A DNA stretch of 64,000 nucleotides from Crocinitomix sp. (GCA_013138735.1 WTCE01000085.1:38250-102249), one strand, 5' to 3'. Shown: positions 1 through 11,430, counted from the stretch's first letter. The notes: a model not told the origin generated them from the sequence alone. Made by a program: numbers and translations.

Positions 1-704
1 CGAGCCGCAGTCATTTCATCCTTTAGGCCTGCTGCAACCATGTTTTTAAATTCAATTGGAAAAGCATTTCCGATAACCGATATAACGCCATTGCCACCAG
101 CAGCAATAATTGGCATGGTAAGTGCGTCGTCTCCAGAAATAACTAGAAACTCCTCCGGTTTTTGTCGGATTATTGTCATGATTTGTTCCATGTCACCAGA
201 CGCTTCTTTAACCGCAATAATGTTTTCAAAATCATTAGCGAGTCGTAAAGTTGTACTCGGTAAAACATTTGAAGCCGTTCTTCCAGGAACATTATATAAT
301 ATAATAGGTAATGAGGTAGCCTCTGCTAAGGTTTTATAATGTTGGTAAATTCCTTCTTGCGTAGGCTTATTGTAATAAGGAGATGCAGAAAGTATAGCAT
401 TAACTTTACTCAAGTTATATGTTTGCAAATCATTCACCACAGCCGCGGTATTATTGCCGCCAATGCCAAAAACAATTGGTAGTTTGCCATTGTTTACTTC
501 TGTAACAATATCTAGTGTCTGTTGTTTTTCGGCTTTTGATAAAACGGGTGACTCTCCTGTTGTTCCTTGCACCACCAAATAATCTACTCCACCATCAATT
601 AAAAAAGTGGTTAATTTTTTTAATGCAGCTGTATCAATATTTCCTTCAGTATTAAATGGTGTTACCATTGCAACGCCAAGTCCTTTAAATCTATTTAGTT
701 CCAT
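1..704 (-). CDS. dapA: 4-hydroxy-tetrahydrodipicolinate synthase (3' part off the window)
   Basis: Condenses pyruvate with aspartate semialdehyde in the lysine/diaminopimelate pathway, in the cytosol. The reverse strand reads MELNRFKGLGVAMVTPF at the N-terminus, then the family motifs GTTGESP, ASPYYNKPTQEG (catalytic Tyr region), NVPGRT and IAVKEASGD (Schiff-base Lys). About 234 codons are present; the usual length is about 295, so the C-terminal fifth lies beyond the left edge. The ATG at 704 lies 14 bases inside the end of the upstream gene, indicating translational coupling. Family assignment is clear from the motifs. Confidence 0.95.
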   Translation of the reverse strand, partial: MELNRFKGLGVAMVTPFNTEGNIDTAALKKLTTFLIDGGVDYLVVQGTTGESPVLSKAEKQQTLDIVTEVNNGKLPIVFGIGGNNTAAVVNDLQTYNLSKVNAILSASPYYNKPTQEGIYQHYKTLAEATSLPIILYNVPGRTASNVLPSTTLRLANDFENIIAVKEASGDMEQIMTIIRQKPEEFLVISGDDALTMPIIAAGGNGVISVIGNAFPIEFKNMVAAGLKDEMTAA

Positions 705-1206
705 TTTGACTCAATAATGTAATTTGTTTTGTAATTGTTTGTATGAATTCCTCATTGTTTGTCGTTTCTGAAACCAACAAGTCATACATTTCTGATTTTT
801 CTATTCCTTTTTTTCCAATGATAAATGAGGCACTTAGTTTTTTTAGTAAATACTGGTTAAGTATCTCATCAGTTGACAAATCTAAGATTAAATCAAATTG
901 AATTTGCATCAATTGTTTCAATTTATCATTTTTGATTTTTCCCGTTAAATTCAAATCAGATGCGTGGTAGCAATAAGTTCCATGTGCCGTATTGTCCTCT
1001 TTGTTTTTTCTTGGAAATAAAAAGGAAATTTTAGCATGTCTAAAGGCTGCGCTCAGTTCATTTGCTAAATTAGACGGATCAGCGTCTGCAATCAAGAGCA
1101 ATTCATTGAATTGATCCATGGTTTTTAAAATAGGCTTCCGGTCGGGGTCACGCGCTACTTTCTTTTGCTTTATAAAGAGCTTTTTTATGTTTTCTGTTCC
1201 TGCCAT
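691..1206 (-). CDS. Conserved hypothetical protein between ligA and dapA (DUF6913-like)
   Basis: A 171-residue soluble protein with no signal peptide or membrane segment. It has alternating helices and strands and a Lys-rich N-terminus. I recall a small uncharacterised Bacteroidota family (DUF6913) next to dapA, and this protein fits in size and position, but I cannot confirm the match without a search. Its ATG follows the ligA stop directly (ligA ends at 1207) and its stop overlaps the dapA start by 14 bases, so it is the middle gene of a coupled ligA-x-dapA run. Function unknown. Confidence 0.75.
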   Translation of the reverse strand: MAGTENIKKLFIKQKKVARDPDRKPILKTMDQFNELLLIADADPSNLANELSAAFRHAKISFLFPRKNKEDNTAHGTYCYHASDLNLTGKIKNDKLKQLMQIQFDLILDLSTDEILNQYLLKKLSASFIIGKKGIEKSEMYDLLVSETTNNEEFIQTITKQITLLSQNGTK

Positions 1207-4090
<2,884 letters not shown>

Positions 4091-4146
4091 TATTTTTGAT
4101 GTTATTTAATTTTGGAATAAAAATAGTTAGTTTTTCAATTCTGTGG

Positions 4147-4821
4147 TTACAGAATTGGTTTAATTGCGCGAGTCATTTCTCGTTTACCTGGAGGTCCTGG
4201 TAAATTTTCAACTTTAAAGCCGAGTAATTTCAGGTTTCGTTTAAACTGTCCTTGTGCGCAATAGGTTACTAATATTCCTCCAGGTAATAATAGATTGTAC
4301 ATTTTGCCTAAACTTTCCGTTGTCCATAATTCAGGTTGAACACGCGGTCCAAAAGCATCATAAAAAACAATGTCAAAACTGTTGCTTTCCGAAACAGAGT
4401 TCTTTAAATCTCCATCAATCTTTGTTAAAGTAAAATTTGGGTTTATTTGATTTGCAACATTCCAATCTGATGTATGGAGAAGGTTGAATTGTTCTTCGGC
4501 TTGTTCATTTTCAATTAATTGCGGATAGTTTAACTCCGTTACAAGATCAATATCAAGCGGATGCTTTTCAATGCCTGTATAATTGATTTGCAATTTATTT
4601 TTTAACGCATAGTTCGAAGAGAGTAGGGCGTTAAGTCCGGTTCCAAAGCCCATTTCGAATATGTTTAGGTGCTTTTTTTGATCGAAAAACTGGATACCAG
4701 CTTCAATAAAAACATGAATAGCTTCGTTAAATGCGCCATTTGTTGAATGATACGTTTCATTTAACTCAGAATTTAACAAAGTTTTAGAATTGTCTTGTGT
4801 TACAATAATTTTTCTATTCAT
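4147..4821 (-). CDS. mnmD: tRNA U34 5-methylaminomethyl-2-thiouridine methyltransferase, MnmD-type
   Basis: Predicted to methylate the wobble uridine intermediate nm5s2U to mnm5s2U in tRNA. The 224-residue protein is the methyltransferase domain alone, without the FAD-dependent MnmC1 oxidase domain, as in many Bacteroidota and Gram-positives. Visible motifs: an N-terminal segment with SELNETYHSTNGAFNEA, the SAM-binding EMGFGTGLNAL, and DIVFYDAFGP followed by PELWT. The gene is monocistronic by position and diverges from a small lipoprotein gene whose ATG lies 35 bases away. Confidence 0.9.
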   Translation of the reverse strand: MNRKIIVTQDNSKTLLNSELNETYHSTNGAFNEAIHVFIEAGIQFFDQKKHLNIFEMGFGTGLNALLSSNYALKNKLQINYTGIEKHPLDIDLVTELNYPQLIENEQAEEQFNLLHTSDWNVANQINPNFTLTKIDGDLKNSVSESNSFDIVFYDAFGPRVQPELWTTESLGKMYNLLLPGGILVTYCAQGQFKRNLKLLGFKVENLPGPPGKREMTRAIKPIL

Positions 4822-4829
4822 TAGTTTTA

Positions 4830-4837
4830 TATCTTTG
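4830..4837 (+). promoter_or_regulatory. Candidate -7 element (TAnnTTTG) for the small lipoprotein gene
   Basis: TATCTTTG matches the Bacteroidota -7 consensus TAnnTTTG and lies 19 bases before the ATG at 4856. No convincing -33 TTTG is present at the usual spacing, so this is only a candidate. Confidence 0.35.
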
Positions 4838-4855
4838 AAGAAAAATTACAAAGCT

Positions 4856-5176
4856 ATGTCACGTTTATTAGTGTTCACCCTTTTTGGAGTATTATTTATC
4901 AACATCAGTTGTGAACGGTGCAAAACTTGTCGCTATTCTTATACCGAAACAGTTATAGTTGAAACGCCTGACGGTGAAGAAGAGCAAAAGATTGAGCATG
5001 AAAATTTAATCTTGATAAATGAAGACGGATCGGAAAATGCTCAGGAATGTATCAAACGTTCCGAGTATAAAAGTTATGATGATCCGAATGAAGCCTTTAC
5101 GATCGAAAATGATTATTTGATAGAACAGGAGACAACAGATCTAGATAATTTTCTATTTGAATGCGTAGATAGCTAG
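4856..5176 (+). CDS. Small secreted lipoprotein, unknown function
   Basis: The 106-residue product starts MSRLLVFTLFGVLFINISC, a short hydrophobic signal ending in a Cys that fits a lipobox. It is followed by a CERCKTC cluster and a long acidic region. The upstream in-frame codons overlap the divergent mnmD start and encode no signal sequence, so the ATG at 4856 is preferred. Probably anchored to a membrane by its N-terminal Cys. No family recognised. It converges on the thioesterase gene downstream. Confidence 0.7.
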   Translation: MSRLLVFTLFGVLFINISCERCKTCRYSYTETVIVETPDGEEEQKIEHENLILINEDGSENAQECIKRSEYKSYDDPNEAFTIENDYLIEQETTDLDNFLFECVDS

Positions 5177-5194
5177 GTGTAATTACGGATAGTT

Positions 5195-5614
5195 TTAAGG
5201 GTTATTTTCCAGCAGTTTAACCGTTAATGCTGCAACCAATTCTTGAGGCGAAATTGTAGGCTTCATATTCGCCTTTTTTACGAAAACTAAAGTTGTTTTT
5301 GCACTTGTTAATAAGTCCATGTTTTCGTTATAAATTTCATAGTTAAACTTTATTTTCACAGAAGGGATTTCTTCTATCATTGTACGAACAGTTATCTCGT
5401 CATCATAATAGGCTGGTTTAATATATTTTACACTATAGTCAACAACAGGTAACATAATGCCTTCTTTTTCCATAGATGCGTAGCTAACGCCCAAGGAGCG
5501 TAGCATTTCGACTCTTCCGATTTCGAAAAATTGAGCGTAATTCCCATAATAAACGTAACCCATTTGGTCAGTTTCTCCGTATCTTATTCGGATTTTTGTC
5601 TCATGTAAATACAT
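5195..5614 (-). CDS. Acyl-CoA thioesterase, YbgC/4HBT hotdog family
   Basis: A 139-residue single hotdog-fold protein. The N-terminal KIRIRYGETDQMGYVYYGNYAQFFEIGRVE carries the 4-hydroxybenzoyl-CoA thioesterase active-site pattern (Asp in ETDQMG, then YYGNY and the E-GR-E helix). Predicted to hydrolyse acyl-CoA in the cytosol; the natural substrate is not evident. It stands alone on the minus strand, directly upstream of the divergent dnaA region. Confidence 0.9.
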   Translation of the reverse strand: MYLHETKIRIRYGETDQMGYVYYGNYAQFFEIGRVEMLRSLGVSYASMEKEGIMLPVVDYSVKYIKPAYYDDEITVRTMIEEIPSVKIKFNYEIYNENMDLLTSAKTTLVFVKKANMKPTISPQELVAALTVKLLENNP

Positions 5615-5770
5615 TTTCCGTATATTCGTATTCGGTCATTTTACTCCCGCTATAAATTAGTTCTAATTTCTGAATTATGGAGAAATAAATCGATAAATAA
5701 TTCAAAAAAAAGCACCAGTAAAAAAAAGGGAAAAAACAATATCAATTTCATTTTTTTTATAACTTTTTTA

Positions 5771-5821
5771 TGTGAATATTTGTTGACAAGTTTATTGAGC
5801 TGTTGATAAGATTGTGGAGAA
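5771..5821 (+). promoter_or_regulatory. Cluster of DnaA-box-like 9-mers upstream of dnaA
   Basis: Four 9-mers in the same orientation resemble the complement of the DnaA box (TGTGGATAA): TGTGAATAT at 5771, TGTTGACAA at 5781, TGTTGATAA at 5801 and TGTGGAGAA at 5813. The last two differ from consensus at one position each, the first two at two. They lie 55-105 bases before the dnaA ATG in AT-rich DNA. They could serve dnaA autoregulation or belong to an origin; neither is proven. Confidence 0.45.
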
Positions 5822-5875
5822 GGAGCAAAACAAGAGATAAAAACCAATTTTTATATATAATATACCCCTACCTGG

Positions 5876-7312
5876 ATGAAGAATAAAAAAAACCATGAAT
5901 TGATTTGGGAAGATTGCTTAAAAGTGATCAAGGACAACATCAGCTTGCAAAGTTTCAAAACTTGGTTCGAGCCGATAGTTCCCATTCGATTTAAAACTAA
6001 GGTTTTGACATTGCAGGTGCCATCTCATTTCTTTTATGAGTGGTTAGAAGAGCATTACATTGATTTATTAAAGAAGGTCATTAAGAAGGAGATTGGCGCT
6101 GATGCGAAGTTGGAATATTCCATAATAATGGATAAAAGTGTTGATAAGAAAACGCCATATACCGTTAATCTACCTACCTCTAGTAAAAAGAATTTATCAA
6201 ACACACCGGTTTCAATGCCATTGAATATTGGTGAAAACCCAATTCGGAATCCATTTGTTATTCCAGGGTTGAAAAAAGTTAACGTTGATTCGAATTTGAA
6301 TCCAACATATTCGTTTGATAATTTTGTAGAAGGAGATTGTAATCGTCTAGCACGCTCAGCAGCATTCGCGGTTTCGAATAAGCCCGGAGGAACAGCATTT
6401 AATCCACTATTAATATATGGTGGTGTTGGATTAGGAAAAACACACTTGGCGCATGCGATTGGTATTGGCATTAAAAACCAATTTCCAAACAAAACGGTCC
6501 TGTATACACAAGCAGAAACATTTACCAGACAGTTTATTGATTCTATTAAGAACAATACAACCAATGACTTTATCAATTTTTATAAGTTGATGGATGTGTT
6601 GATTATTGATGATGTTCAATTTTTTGCTGGAAAAGAGAAGACTCAGGATGCTTTCTTCCATATTTTCAATCATTTACACCAAACTGGTAAACAGTTGGTT
6701 CTAACGGCAGATAAAGCGCCTGTAGAAATGAAAGGAATTGAGCAACGCTTATTGTCTCGCTTTAAATGGGGATTATCTGCAGATGTTCAGCCACCTGGAC
6801 TAGAAACGCGAATTGCGATTCTTGAAAAGAAAATCTACGGTAATGGTGTAAACTTGCCAGCTGATGTTTTAGAATATTTGGCTTACAGCATCAATACCAA
6901 CATTAGAGAAATGGAAGGCGCCCTAACTTCGCTAATTGCGCAAGGATCCTTAAATAAGAAATCAATTACGATTGAACTCGCTAAAAAAATGATTGACAAA
7001 TTTGTCAAGAATACAGCACGCGAAGTATCAATGGACTATATCCACAAAATTGTTTGTGACTATTTCAACTTACCGATTGAATTGTTAAAATCGAAAACTA
7101 GAAAAAGAGAAGTGGTTCAAGCCCGACAAATCGCAATGTATTTTGCTAAGAAAATGACAAAATGGTCATTGGCAAGTATTGGCGCGCAATGCGGAGGTAA
7201 AGATCACGCGACAGTATTGCATGCATGCCGTACCGTTAATAACTTGGCCGAAACCGATAAACAGTTTAGAGGTTATCTGGAGGATTTAGAGAAAAAATTA
7301 AACGTAAATTAA
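5876..7312 (+). CDS. dnaA: Chromosomal replication initiator protein DnaA
   Basis: Binds DnaA boxes and opens the origin. The 478-residue protein shows domain I (WEDCLKVIKDNISLQSFKTWFEP), a variable linker at about 90-145, the AAA+ domain with Walker A GGVGLGKTH at about 182-190 and Walker B VLIIDDVQFF, and a C-terminal DNA-binding domain with the DnaA signature CGGKDHATVLHACRTV. The ATG at 5876 gives the expected N-terminus. No strong ribosome-binding site is visible, as is usual in this phylum. It is followed directly by a hairpin terminator. Confidence 0.98.
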   Translation: MKNKKNHELIWEDCLKVIKDNISLQSFKTWFEPIVPIRFKTKVLTLQVPSHFFYEWLEEHYIDLLKKVIKKEIGADAKLEYSIIMDKSVDKKTPYTVNLPTSSKKNLSNTPVSMPLNIGENPIRNPFVIPGLKKVNVDSNLNPTYSFDNFVEGDCNRLARSAAFAVSNKPGGTAFNPLLIYGGVGLGKTHLAHAIGIGIKNQFPNKTVLYTQAETFTRQFIDSIKNNTTNDFINFYKLMDVLIIDDVQFFAGKEKTQDAFFHIFNHLHQTGKQLVLTADKAPVEMKGIEQRLLSRFKWGLSADVQPPGLETRIAILEKKIYGNGVNLPADVLEYLAYSINTNIREMEGALTSLIAQGSLNKKSITIELAKKMIDKFVKNTAREVSMDYIHKIVCDYFNLPIELLKSKTRKREVVQARQIAMYFAKKMTKWSLASIGAQCGGKDHATVLHACRTVNNLAETDKQFRGYLEDLEKKLNVN

Positions 7313-7320
7313 AACTAAAA

Positions 7321-7351
7321 ATGCTTTCAATTATTTGAAAGCATTTTTTTT
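7321..7351 (+). terminator. Rho-independent terminator after dnaA
   Basis: A perfect 10-bp stem (ATGCTTTCAA with TTGAAAGCAT) closes on a 4-base loop at 7321-7344 and is followed by a run of eight T residues. It begins 8 bases after the dnaA stop codon and precedes the phosphatase gene. Confidence 0.85.
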
Positions 7352-7369
7352 GATTAAAAGAATTATAAC

Positions 7370-7834
7370 ATGAGAGTATTGATGGTTTGTTTGGGAAATA
7401 TTTGCCGTTCTCCAATAGCTGAAGGTATTTTAAGACATAAAGCAGCAGCACAAGGTTTGGATATTCAAACTGATTCAGCTGGAACAGCGGCCTATCATGT
7501 TGGTGAAGCTCCAGATAGCCGAATGATTTTAATTGCGAATAAAAACGGAATTGATATTTCAGATTTGAGTGCAAGACAATTTACAAAAGCAGATTATCAA
7601 AATTTTGATTTAATCTACGCCATGGATCAATCGAATTATGACAATATGATTCGTTTGGCAATATCGGATGAAGATCGTCAAAAAGTAAGGCTAATTTTAA
7701 ATGAAGCAAATCCAGGATCGAATGCGGAAGTACCTGACCCTTATTACGGCGGTGATCAAGGTTTTCAACATGTGATTGATTTATTGGATGTTGCCGTTGA
7801 TAAAGTAATTGAAAGAATTCAAGTAAATGGCTAA
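7370..7834 (+). CDS. Low-molecular-weight protein-tyrosine phosphatase
   Basis: A 154-residue cytosolic phosphatase. The N-terminal MRVLMVCLGNICRSP contains the C-x5-R-S phosphate-binding loop (Cys7, Arg13), and the C-terminal VPDPYYGG supplies the general-acid Asp. Length is normal for the family. It could act on phosphotyrosine or on small-molecule phosphates. Its stop overlaps the start of the downstream methyltransferase by 8 bases, so the two are co-translated. Confidence 0.93.
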   Translation: MRVLMVCLGNICRSPIAEGILRHKAAAQGLDIQTDSAGTAAYHVGEAPDSRMILIANKNGIDISDLSARQFTKADYQNFDLIYAMDQSNYDNMIRLAISDEDRQKVRLILNEANPGSNAEVPDPYYGGDQGFQHVIDLLDVAVDKVIERIQVNG

Positions 7835-8528
7835 ACTCTATATTATTCCAATTCCAATTAGTGAAAATCCTTTGGAGCACGTATTGCCCGAGTTTAATCA
7901 CGGTATTGTTAAAGAATTGCGTCATTTTGTGGTAGAGCGCATTAAAACCGCACGTCAATTTTTACGAAAAATGGATCGTGAGTTCCCAATTGATGCTTCT
8001 GAGTTTTATGAATTGAATAAACACGAAGGTTATAGCTTTCAAATGGAGGCGCTAGAAGCACTGAAGAATGGACAAAATGTTGGCTTGATGTCAGAAGCGG
8101 GCTATCCAGGTGTTGCAGATCCGGGAAGTGAATTTGTCGCATTGGCACACCGAAATAATATAGAAGTCATTCCCTTAACTGGGCCAAGCTCACTTTTATT
8201 GGCGTTAGCAGCAAGCGGAATGAATGGACAAGGGTTTACGTTCAATGGATATTTACCAAAAAAAGATCCTGAACGCGCTTCAAAAATTAAAGAAATCAAT
8301 CAAACTGTTATAAAAACGGGATATGCACAGCTTTTTATAGAAACGCCATACCGAAATGAGATGATGTTGAAAGATTTAATTTCTTATTGTCATCATGAAT
8401 TAATGTTGACCATTGCCTATGATGTGACAGGTGAAAAACAAAAGATAAAAACAAAAACAATTGGAGATTGGAGTAGAGCACCGTTTAAATTTGATAAAAC
8501 ACCTTGTGTTTTTGTTCTAGGTAATTGA
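7827..8528 (+). CDS. SAM-dependent methyltransferase, RsmI-like tetrapyrrole-methylase fold
   Basis: The 233-residue protein begins MAKLYIIPIPISENPLEHV and carries GLMSEAGYPGVADPGSE and PLTGPSSLLLALAASG, hallmarks of the RsmI branch (16S rRNA C1402 2'-O-methylation). It lacks the standard RsmI N-terminal consensus (TPIGN) and C-terminal domain, so it may be the shorter Bacteroidota paralogue rather than RsmI itself. Co-translated with the upstream phosphatase. A low-complexity arm begins right after its stop codon. Confidence 0.85.
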   Translation: MAKLYIIPIPISENPLEHVLPEFNHGIVKELRHFVVERIKTARQFLRKMDREFPIDASEFYELNKHEGYSFQMEALEALKNGQNVGLMSEAGYPGVADPGSEFVALAHRNNIEVIPLTGPSSLLLALAASGMNGQGFTFNGYLPKKDPERASKIKEINQTVIKTGYAQLFIETPYRNEMMLKDLISYCHHELMLTIAYDVTGEKQKIKTKTIGDWSRAPFKFDKTPCVFVLGN

Positions 8529-8603
8529 CGGTTTGACTGGGGTTTTGATGATTTGATGCTGTTGATGATGCGATTATTTGATGTTTTTGATGATTTGATT
8601 CTT
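8529..8603 (+). repeat. Left low-complexity arm of four-helix-bundle element 1
   Basis: Degenerate tandem units of the type TTTGATGATTTGATG occupy this stretch directly after the preceding stop codon. The reverse complement of the arm resembles the sequence after the four-helix-bundle gene (9084-9144), so the two arms are inverted relative to each other. Between the arm and the gene, 8604-8714 is non-repetitive and AT-rich; a short stretch in right-arm orientation (CCATCATATCATCAAAC) then leads into the gene's ATG. Confidence 0.7.
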
Positions 8604-8735
8604 TTGTTAAGAATTGTTCGTGTTGAAGGATTTTTGTTTATGCGAGTTAATTTCTTAGTTTTAGGTAACTCATTAACCTGAAGAATAATTTAAATCGAAT
8701 TATGGGATAATCAAAACCATCATATCATCAAACAA

Positions 8736-9083
8736 ATGGAAAAGAAGAATGATTTATTAGATTTGACATATGAATTTTCATTGAAAATTATAAAATATTG
8801 TGAAGAGCTAGATGCCGCACGAAAATTTGCTATTTCGAATCAATTAATCAGATCTGGCACATCAATCGGAGCAAATGCACGGGAGGCACAGAATGTTCAT
8901 GGACGAAAAGACTTCGTAGCGCGATTAATCATTTCAGCCAAGGAGGCAGATGAGTCTGAATATTGGTTGATGCTTTGCAGAGACTCTGAAGGTTATCCGG
9001 ATCCAAAAGGAATGCTGGAGTTGATTTTGAGAATAAAAAAATTACTATCCAAAATAATTGCAGCAACAAAAAGAAACTATTAA
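8736..9083 (+). CDS. Four-helix-bundle protein, S23/IVS family (copy 1)
   Basis: A 115-residue all-helical protein with the family pattern [16 protein letters not shown]...[21 protein letters not shown]. The family (TIGR02436) was first noted as the ORF inside intervening sequences of 23S rRNA genes, and is related to the Avd accessory protein of diversity-generating retroelements. No rRNA or reverse transcriptase is nearby, so neither role applies directly here. It is flanked by inverted low-complexity arms. A second member lies at 54201. Biochemical role unknown. Confidence 0.88.
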   Translation: MEKKNDLLDLTYEFSLKIIKYCEELDAARKFAISNQLIRSGTSIGANAREAQNVHGRKDFVARLIISAKEADESEYWLMLCRDSEGYPDPKGMLELILRIKKLLSKIIAATKRNY

Positions 9084-9144
9084 ATTCATCAGATTATCAA
9101 CCAATCGAATCATCAGAACATCAACTAATCAAACCATCAACCAA
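9084..9144 (+). repeat. Right low-complexity arm of four-helix-bundle element 1
   Basis: Units such as ATCATCAGATTATCAACC repeat degenerately from directly after the four-helix-bundle stop codon to the ATG of the next gene. Their reverse complement matches the GATGATTTGATG-type left arm at 8529-8603, so transcripts could fold into a long imperfect hairpin around the gene. Confidence 0.7.
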
Positions 9145-9603
9145 ATGAAAACAGAAATAGCATTATTCAGAACATCACGCGAAAACTGCATCCGAATTAT
9201 TAAAAATCTGACTTTAGAACAAATCAATGAAATTCCAGAAGGGTTTAACAATAATATGGCTTGGAATTTAGGTCATTTAGTAGCAACTACAAAAGGTTTA
9301 GTTTATTCACTCGCAGGATTAGACGGCGGATTAGATAAGGAATTTATAGTGAAATATAAAAAAGATTCTAAACCATCAGGGCCAATTTCGCAAGAAGAAT
9401 TTGAATTTATAACTGAGGCAATTTTAAATCAAGTGAATGAATTAGAAGCTGATTTAGAAAAAGGTGTTTTTAAAGAATATACAGTATATCCTACTTCGTT
9501 TAATTTTACAATAACAAATGTGGAAGAGGCCGTGCAATTTAATAATATGCATCAAGCCTTGCATATTTCTAGTATGTTGGCAATTGCTAGAAATTTGAAG
9601 TGA
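9145..9603 (+). CDS. DinB-family protein
   Basis: A 152-residue helical protein with [15 protein letters not shown] near residue 45 and [13 protein letters not shown] near the C-terminus. The spaced histidines (GHL and the MHQALH pair) match the metal-binding triad of the DinB/YfiT four-helix fold. Members are thiol-dependent transferases or of unknown function. An upstream extension is possible but would translate the repeat arm, so the ATG at 9145 is chosen. Its TGA overlaps the next gene's ATG (TGATG). Confidence 0.82.
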   Translation: MKTEIALFRTSRENCIRIIKNLTLEQINEIPEGFNNNMAWNLGHLVATTKGLVYSLAGLDGGLDKEFIVKYKKDSKPSGPISQEEFEFITEAILNQVNELEADLEKGVFKEYTVYPTSFNFTITNVEEAVQFNNMHQALHISSMLAIARNLK

Positions 9604-10775
9604 TGAAATCTCTTACGGTACTTTTTTTATTCTTTGTCATTCAAGCAAATGGTCAATTTATACATTGGAGGATACCTACGGAAATGTCGGGTTATGAATT
9701 GGTCGGGACAGTCAAAACGGTGAGTCAAAAGGTTTATTATAATTATCGCGGAAAAAAAAATATAAAGCAGTTAATTAAGAATTCCGACAATGTTGACAAT
9801 GATTATAATTCCCGCTATTACAATCTACAAATTGAGTTTTCGCCTACGGGTAAAATTACCAAAGGGTATAGGTATGAGTGGCATTCACTTGGTATAGGTT
9901 ATAATCATAAAGCGCTAGTAAAATTTGAATTTGAATGTAGTTATAATGAAAATGATGATTGTTCTTATTTTATTATGCAGGATGGGTCAGTCGATTATGA
10001 CGAGGTAAACATAACAAGAGATTCATTGGTTTATAATGAAAATGGCGCTCTTTTGGAGCGATACAGCTCTATGAATGGTGTGTTGAATTGGACATATTAC
10101 TATACTTATGACGGAGACCATAGATTAAAGTCTAATCAAACTTTTTGTTTCGGAAAGCCTAGTAGGGAGAGAAGTTATGAATACGATTCCTTAGGATACA
10201 CGATTATCAATGAGGAAGTTTTAATGTTTTCCTCGCCAATAACAGAAAGTAGGTTTAATATGAACGACAATATCGTTTATGTGGAGGACTCCAGTTTGTT
10301 AGATCACAAGAGCACCCGCGTCGACTATACATATAATGGGGTGGGTTTATTAACGAAAAGCCTCATGAAGATCAAGTTTGATACTTTTGCCGTTAATGGG
10401 CCTAGCGAACATTCTTTAGTGGATTTATATGAATATGATGCACAAGGAAATTGTACGCTTTTTGAGCAGTATGATCCTGAAGGTGTGGTATGGAAAAAGG
10501 TTCTTAGAAAATTTTCTAAAGATGGGTTATTAGTAGAAGAGGTTAACATCCAAGATAGCGGCCAAGGAAATACAATGATTGATCGGAAGAAAATATTCAA
10601 CTATGACAGTCTAAATAATCTGATTTTATTGGAACATCAATACGTGTCTTTTGGTAAGGTTGAAACAAGGTTTACAAAGTATGAATATGATGCACAAGGA
10701 AATTGGGTGAATAGAGCTATGCACGGGAATGGTAGAATAATGAGCTACGTCGAACGAGAAATTACGTATTATTAA
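9603..10775 (+). CDS. Secreted protein with YD/RHS-like repeats
   Basis: The 390-residue product starts with a signal peptide ([17 protein letters not shown], then Q). The mature part has repeated Tyr- and Asp-rich units, including YEYDSLGYTIINEE, two copies of YEYDAQGN and VYNENGALLER. These resemble RHS/YD repeats that form beta-sheet shells. It is far too short for a full RHS toxin and has no toxin tip domain, so it is more likely a small cell-envelope or secreted beta-rich protein. Coupled to the DinB gene through TGATG. The GTG three bases upstream is an alternative but weaker start. Confidence 0.75.
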   Translation: MKSLTVLFLFFVIQANGQFIHWRIPTEMSGYELVGTVKTVSQKVYYNYRGKKNIKQLIKNSDNVDNDYNSRYYNLQIEFSPTGKITKGYRYEWHSLGIGYNHKALVKFEFECSYNENDDCSYFIMQDGSVDYDEVNITRDSLVYNENGALLERYSSMNGVLNWTYYYTYDGDHRLKSNQTFCFGKPSRERSYEYDSLGYTIINEEVLMFSSPITESRFNMNDNIVYVEDSSLLDHKSTRVDYTYNGVGLLTKSLMKIKFDTFAVNGPSEHSLVDLYEYDAQGNCTLFEQYDPEGVVWKKVLRKFSKDGLLVEEVNIQDSGQGNTMIDRKKIFNYDSLNNLILLEHQYVSFGKVETRFTKYEYDAQGNWVNRAMHGNGRIMSYVEREITYY

Positions 10776-10783
10776 TTTTGACA

Positions 10784-11410
10784 ATGGATAAATACGAAAT
10801 CACATTTAAAACTTGGGATAAAGTCGCACAGATGTATCAAGACAAATTCATGGATATGGATTTGTATAACGATTCCTATGATGCGTTTTGTGATTTACTA
10901 ACGGAAAATGCACATATCTTAGAGTTGGGATGTGGCCCAGGAAATATTACAAAATATTTGTTGACGAAAAGACCAGATTTGCAGCTATTAGTCACAGATA
11001 TTGCGCCTAATATGCTTGCGTTGGCTCAAAAGAATAATCCAACAGCCGAATTTCAAATTCTCGATTGCAGAAAAATAAACGAATTAGAACGACAATTTGA
11101 TGCCGTACTATGTGGTTTTGCTTTACCATATTTGTCACAGAAAGATTGCGAGAAATTAATGCGCGATTCATTTGAACTGTTGCGTAAAAATGGGCTTGTG
11201 TTTTTGAGCGCCCTAGAAGGAGAGTATTCAAAATCTGGCTTTGAAACTGGAAAGACAGGCGATCAATGTTATGTTTATTATCACCAAGAAAAAACATTAA
11301 AGGATCAAATGCACAGAAGTGGTTTTGAAGTAATTCATTCTTTCAGAATAGCTTATCCAAAAGGTGATGAAATAGACATCCATCTCGTTTTAATTGGGAG
11401 GAAGGTTTAA
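10784..11410 (+). CDS. Class I SAM-dependent methyltransferase
   Basis: A 208-residue protein with SAM motif I ILELGCGPGNITKYLL, motif II LLVTDIAPNMLALA and post-motif FDAVLCGFALPYLS. Substrate unknown. It ends with a typical beta-strand hairpin (DIHLVLIGRK). The ATG at 10784 is preferred over the TTG six bases upstream. It lies 8 bases after the preceding gene and ends just before a bidirectional terminator. Confidence 0.85.
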   Translation: MDKYEITFKTWDKVAQMYQDKFMDMDLYNDSYDAFCDLLTENAHILELGCGPGNITKYLLTKRPDLQLLVTDIAPNMLALAQKNNPTAEFQILDCRKINELERQFDAVLCGFALPYLSQKDCEKLMRDSFELLRKNGLVFLSALEGEYSKSGFETGKTGDQCYVYYHQEKTLKDQMHRSGFEVIHSFRIAYPKGDEIDIHLVLIGRKV

Positions 11411-11430
11411 ACCTTAAACCTTTTTAAAAT

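Noticed and set aside
40..339. Open frame on the plus strand in the dapA region
   Set aside because: It is antisense to clear DapA motifs and has no domain of its own.
5650..5847. 65-residue minus-strand ORF in front of dnaA
   Set aside because: Low-complexity Phe/Leu-rich sequence over the AT-rich dnaA upstream region and DnaA-like boxes; no start signal.
8736..9083. Diversity-generating retroelement (Avd with reverse transcriptase)
   Set aside because: No reverse transcriptase or template/variable repeat is found near either four-helix-bundle gene.
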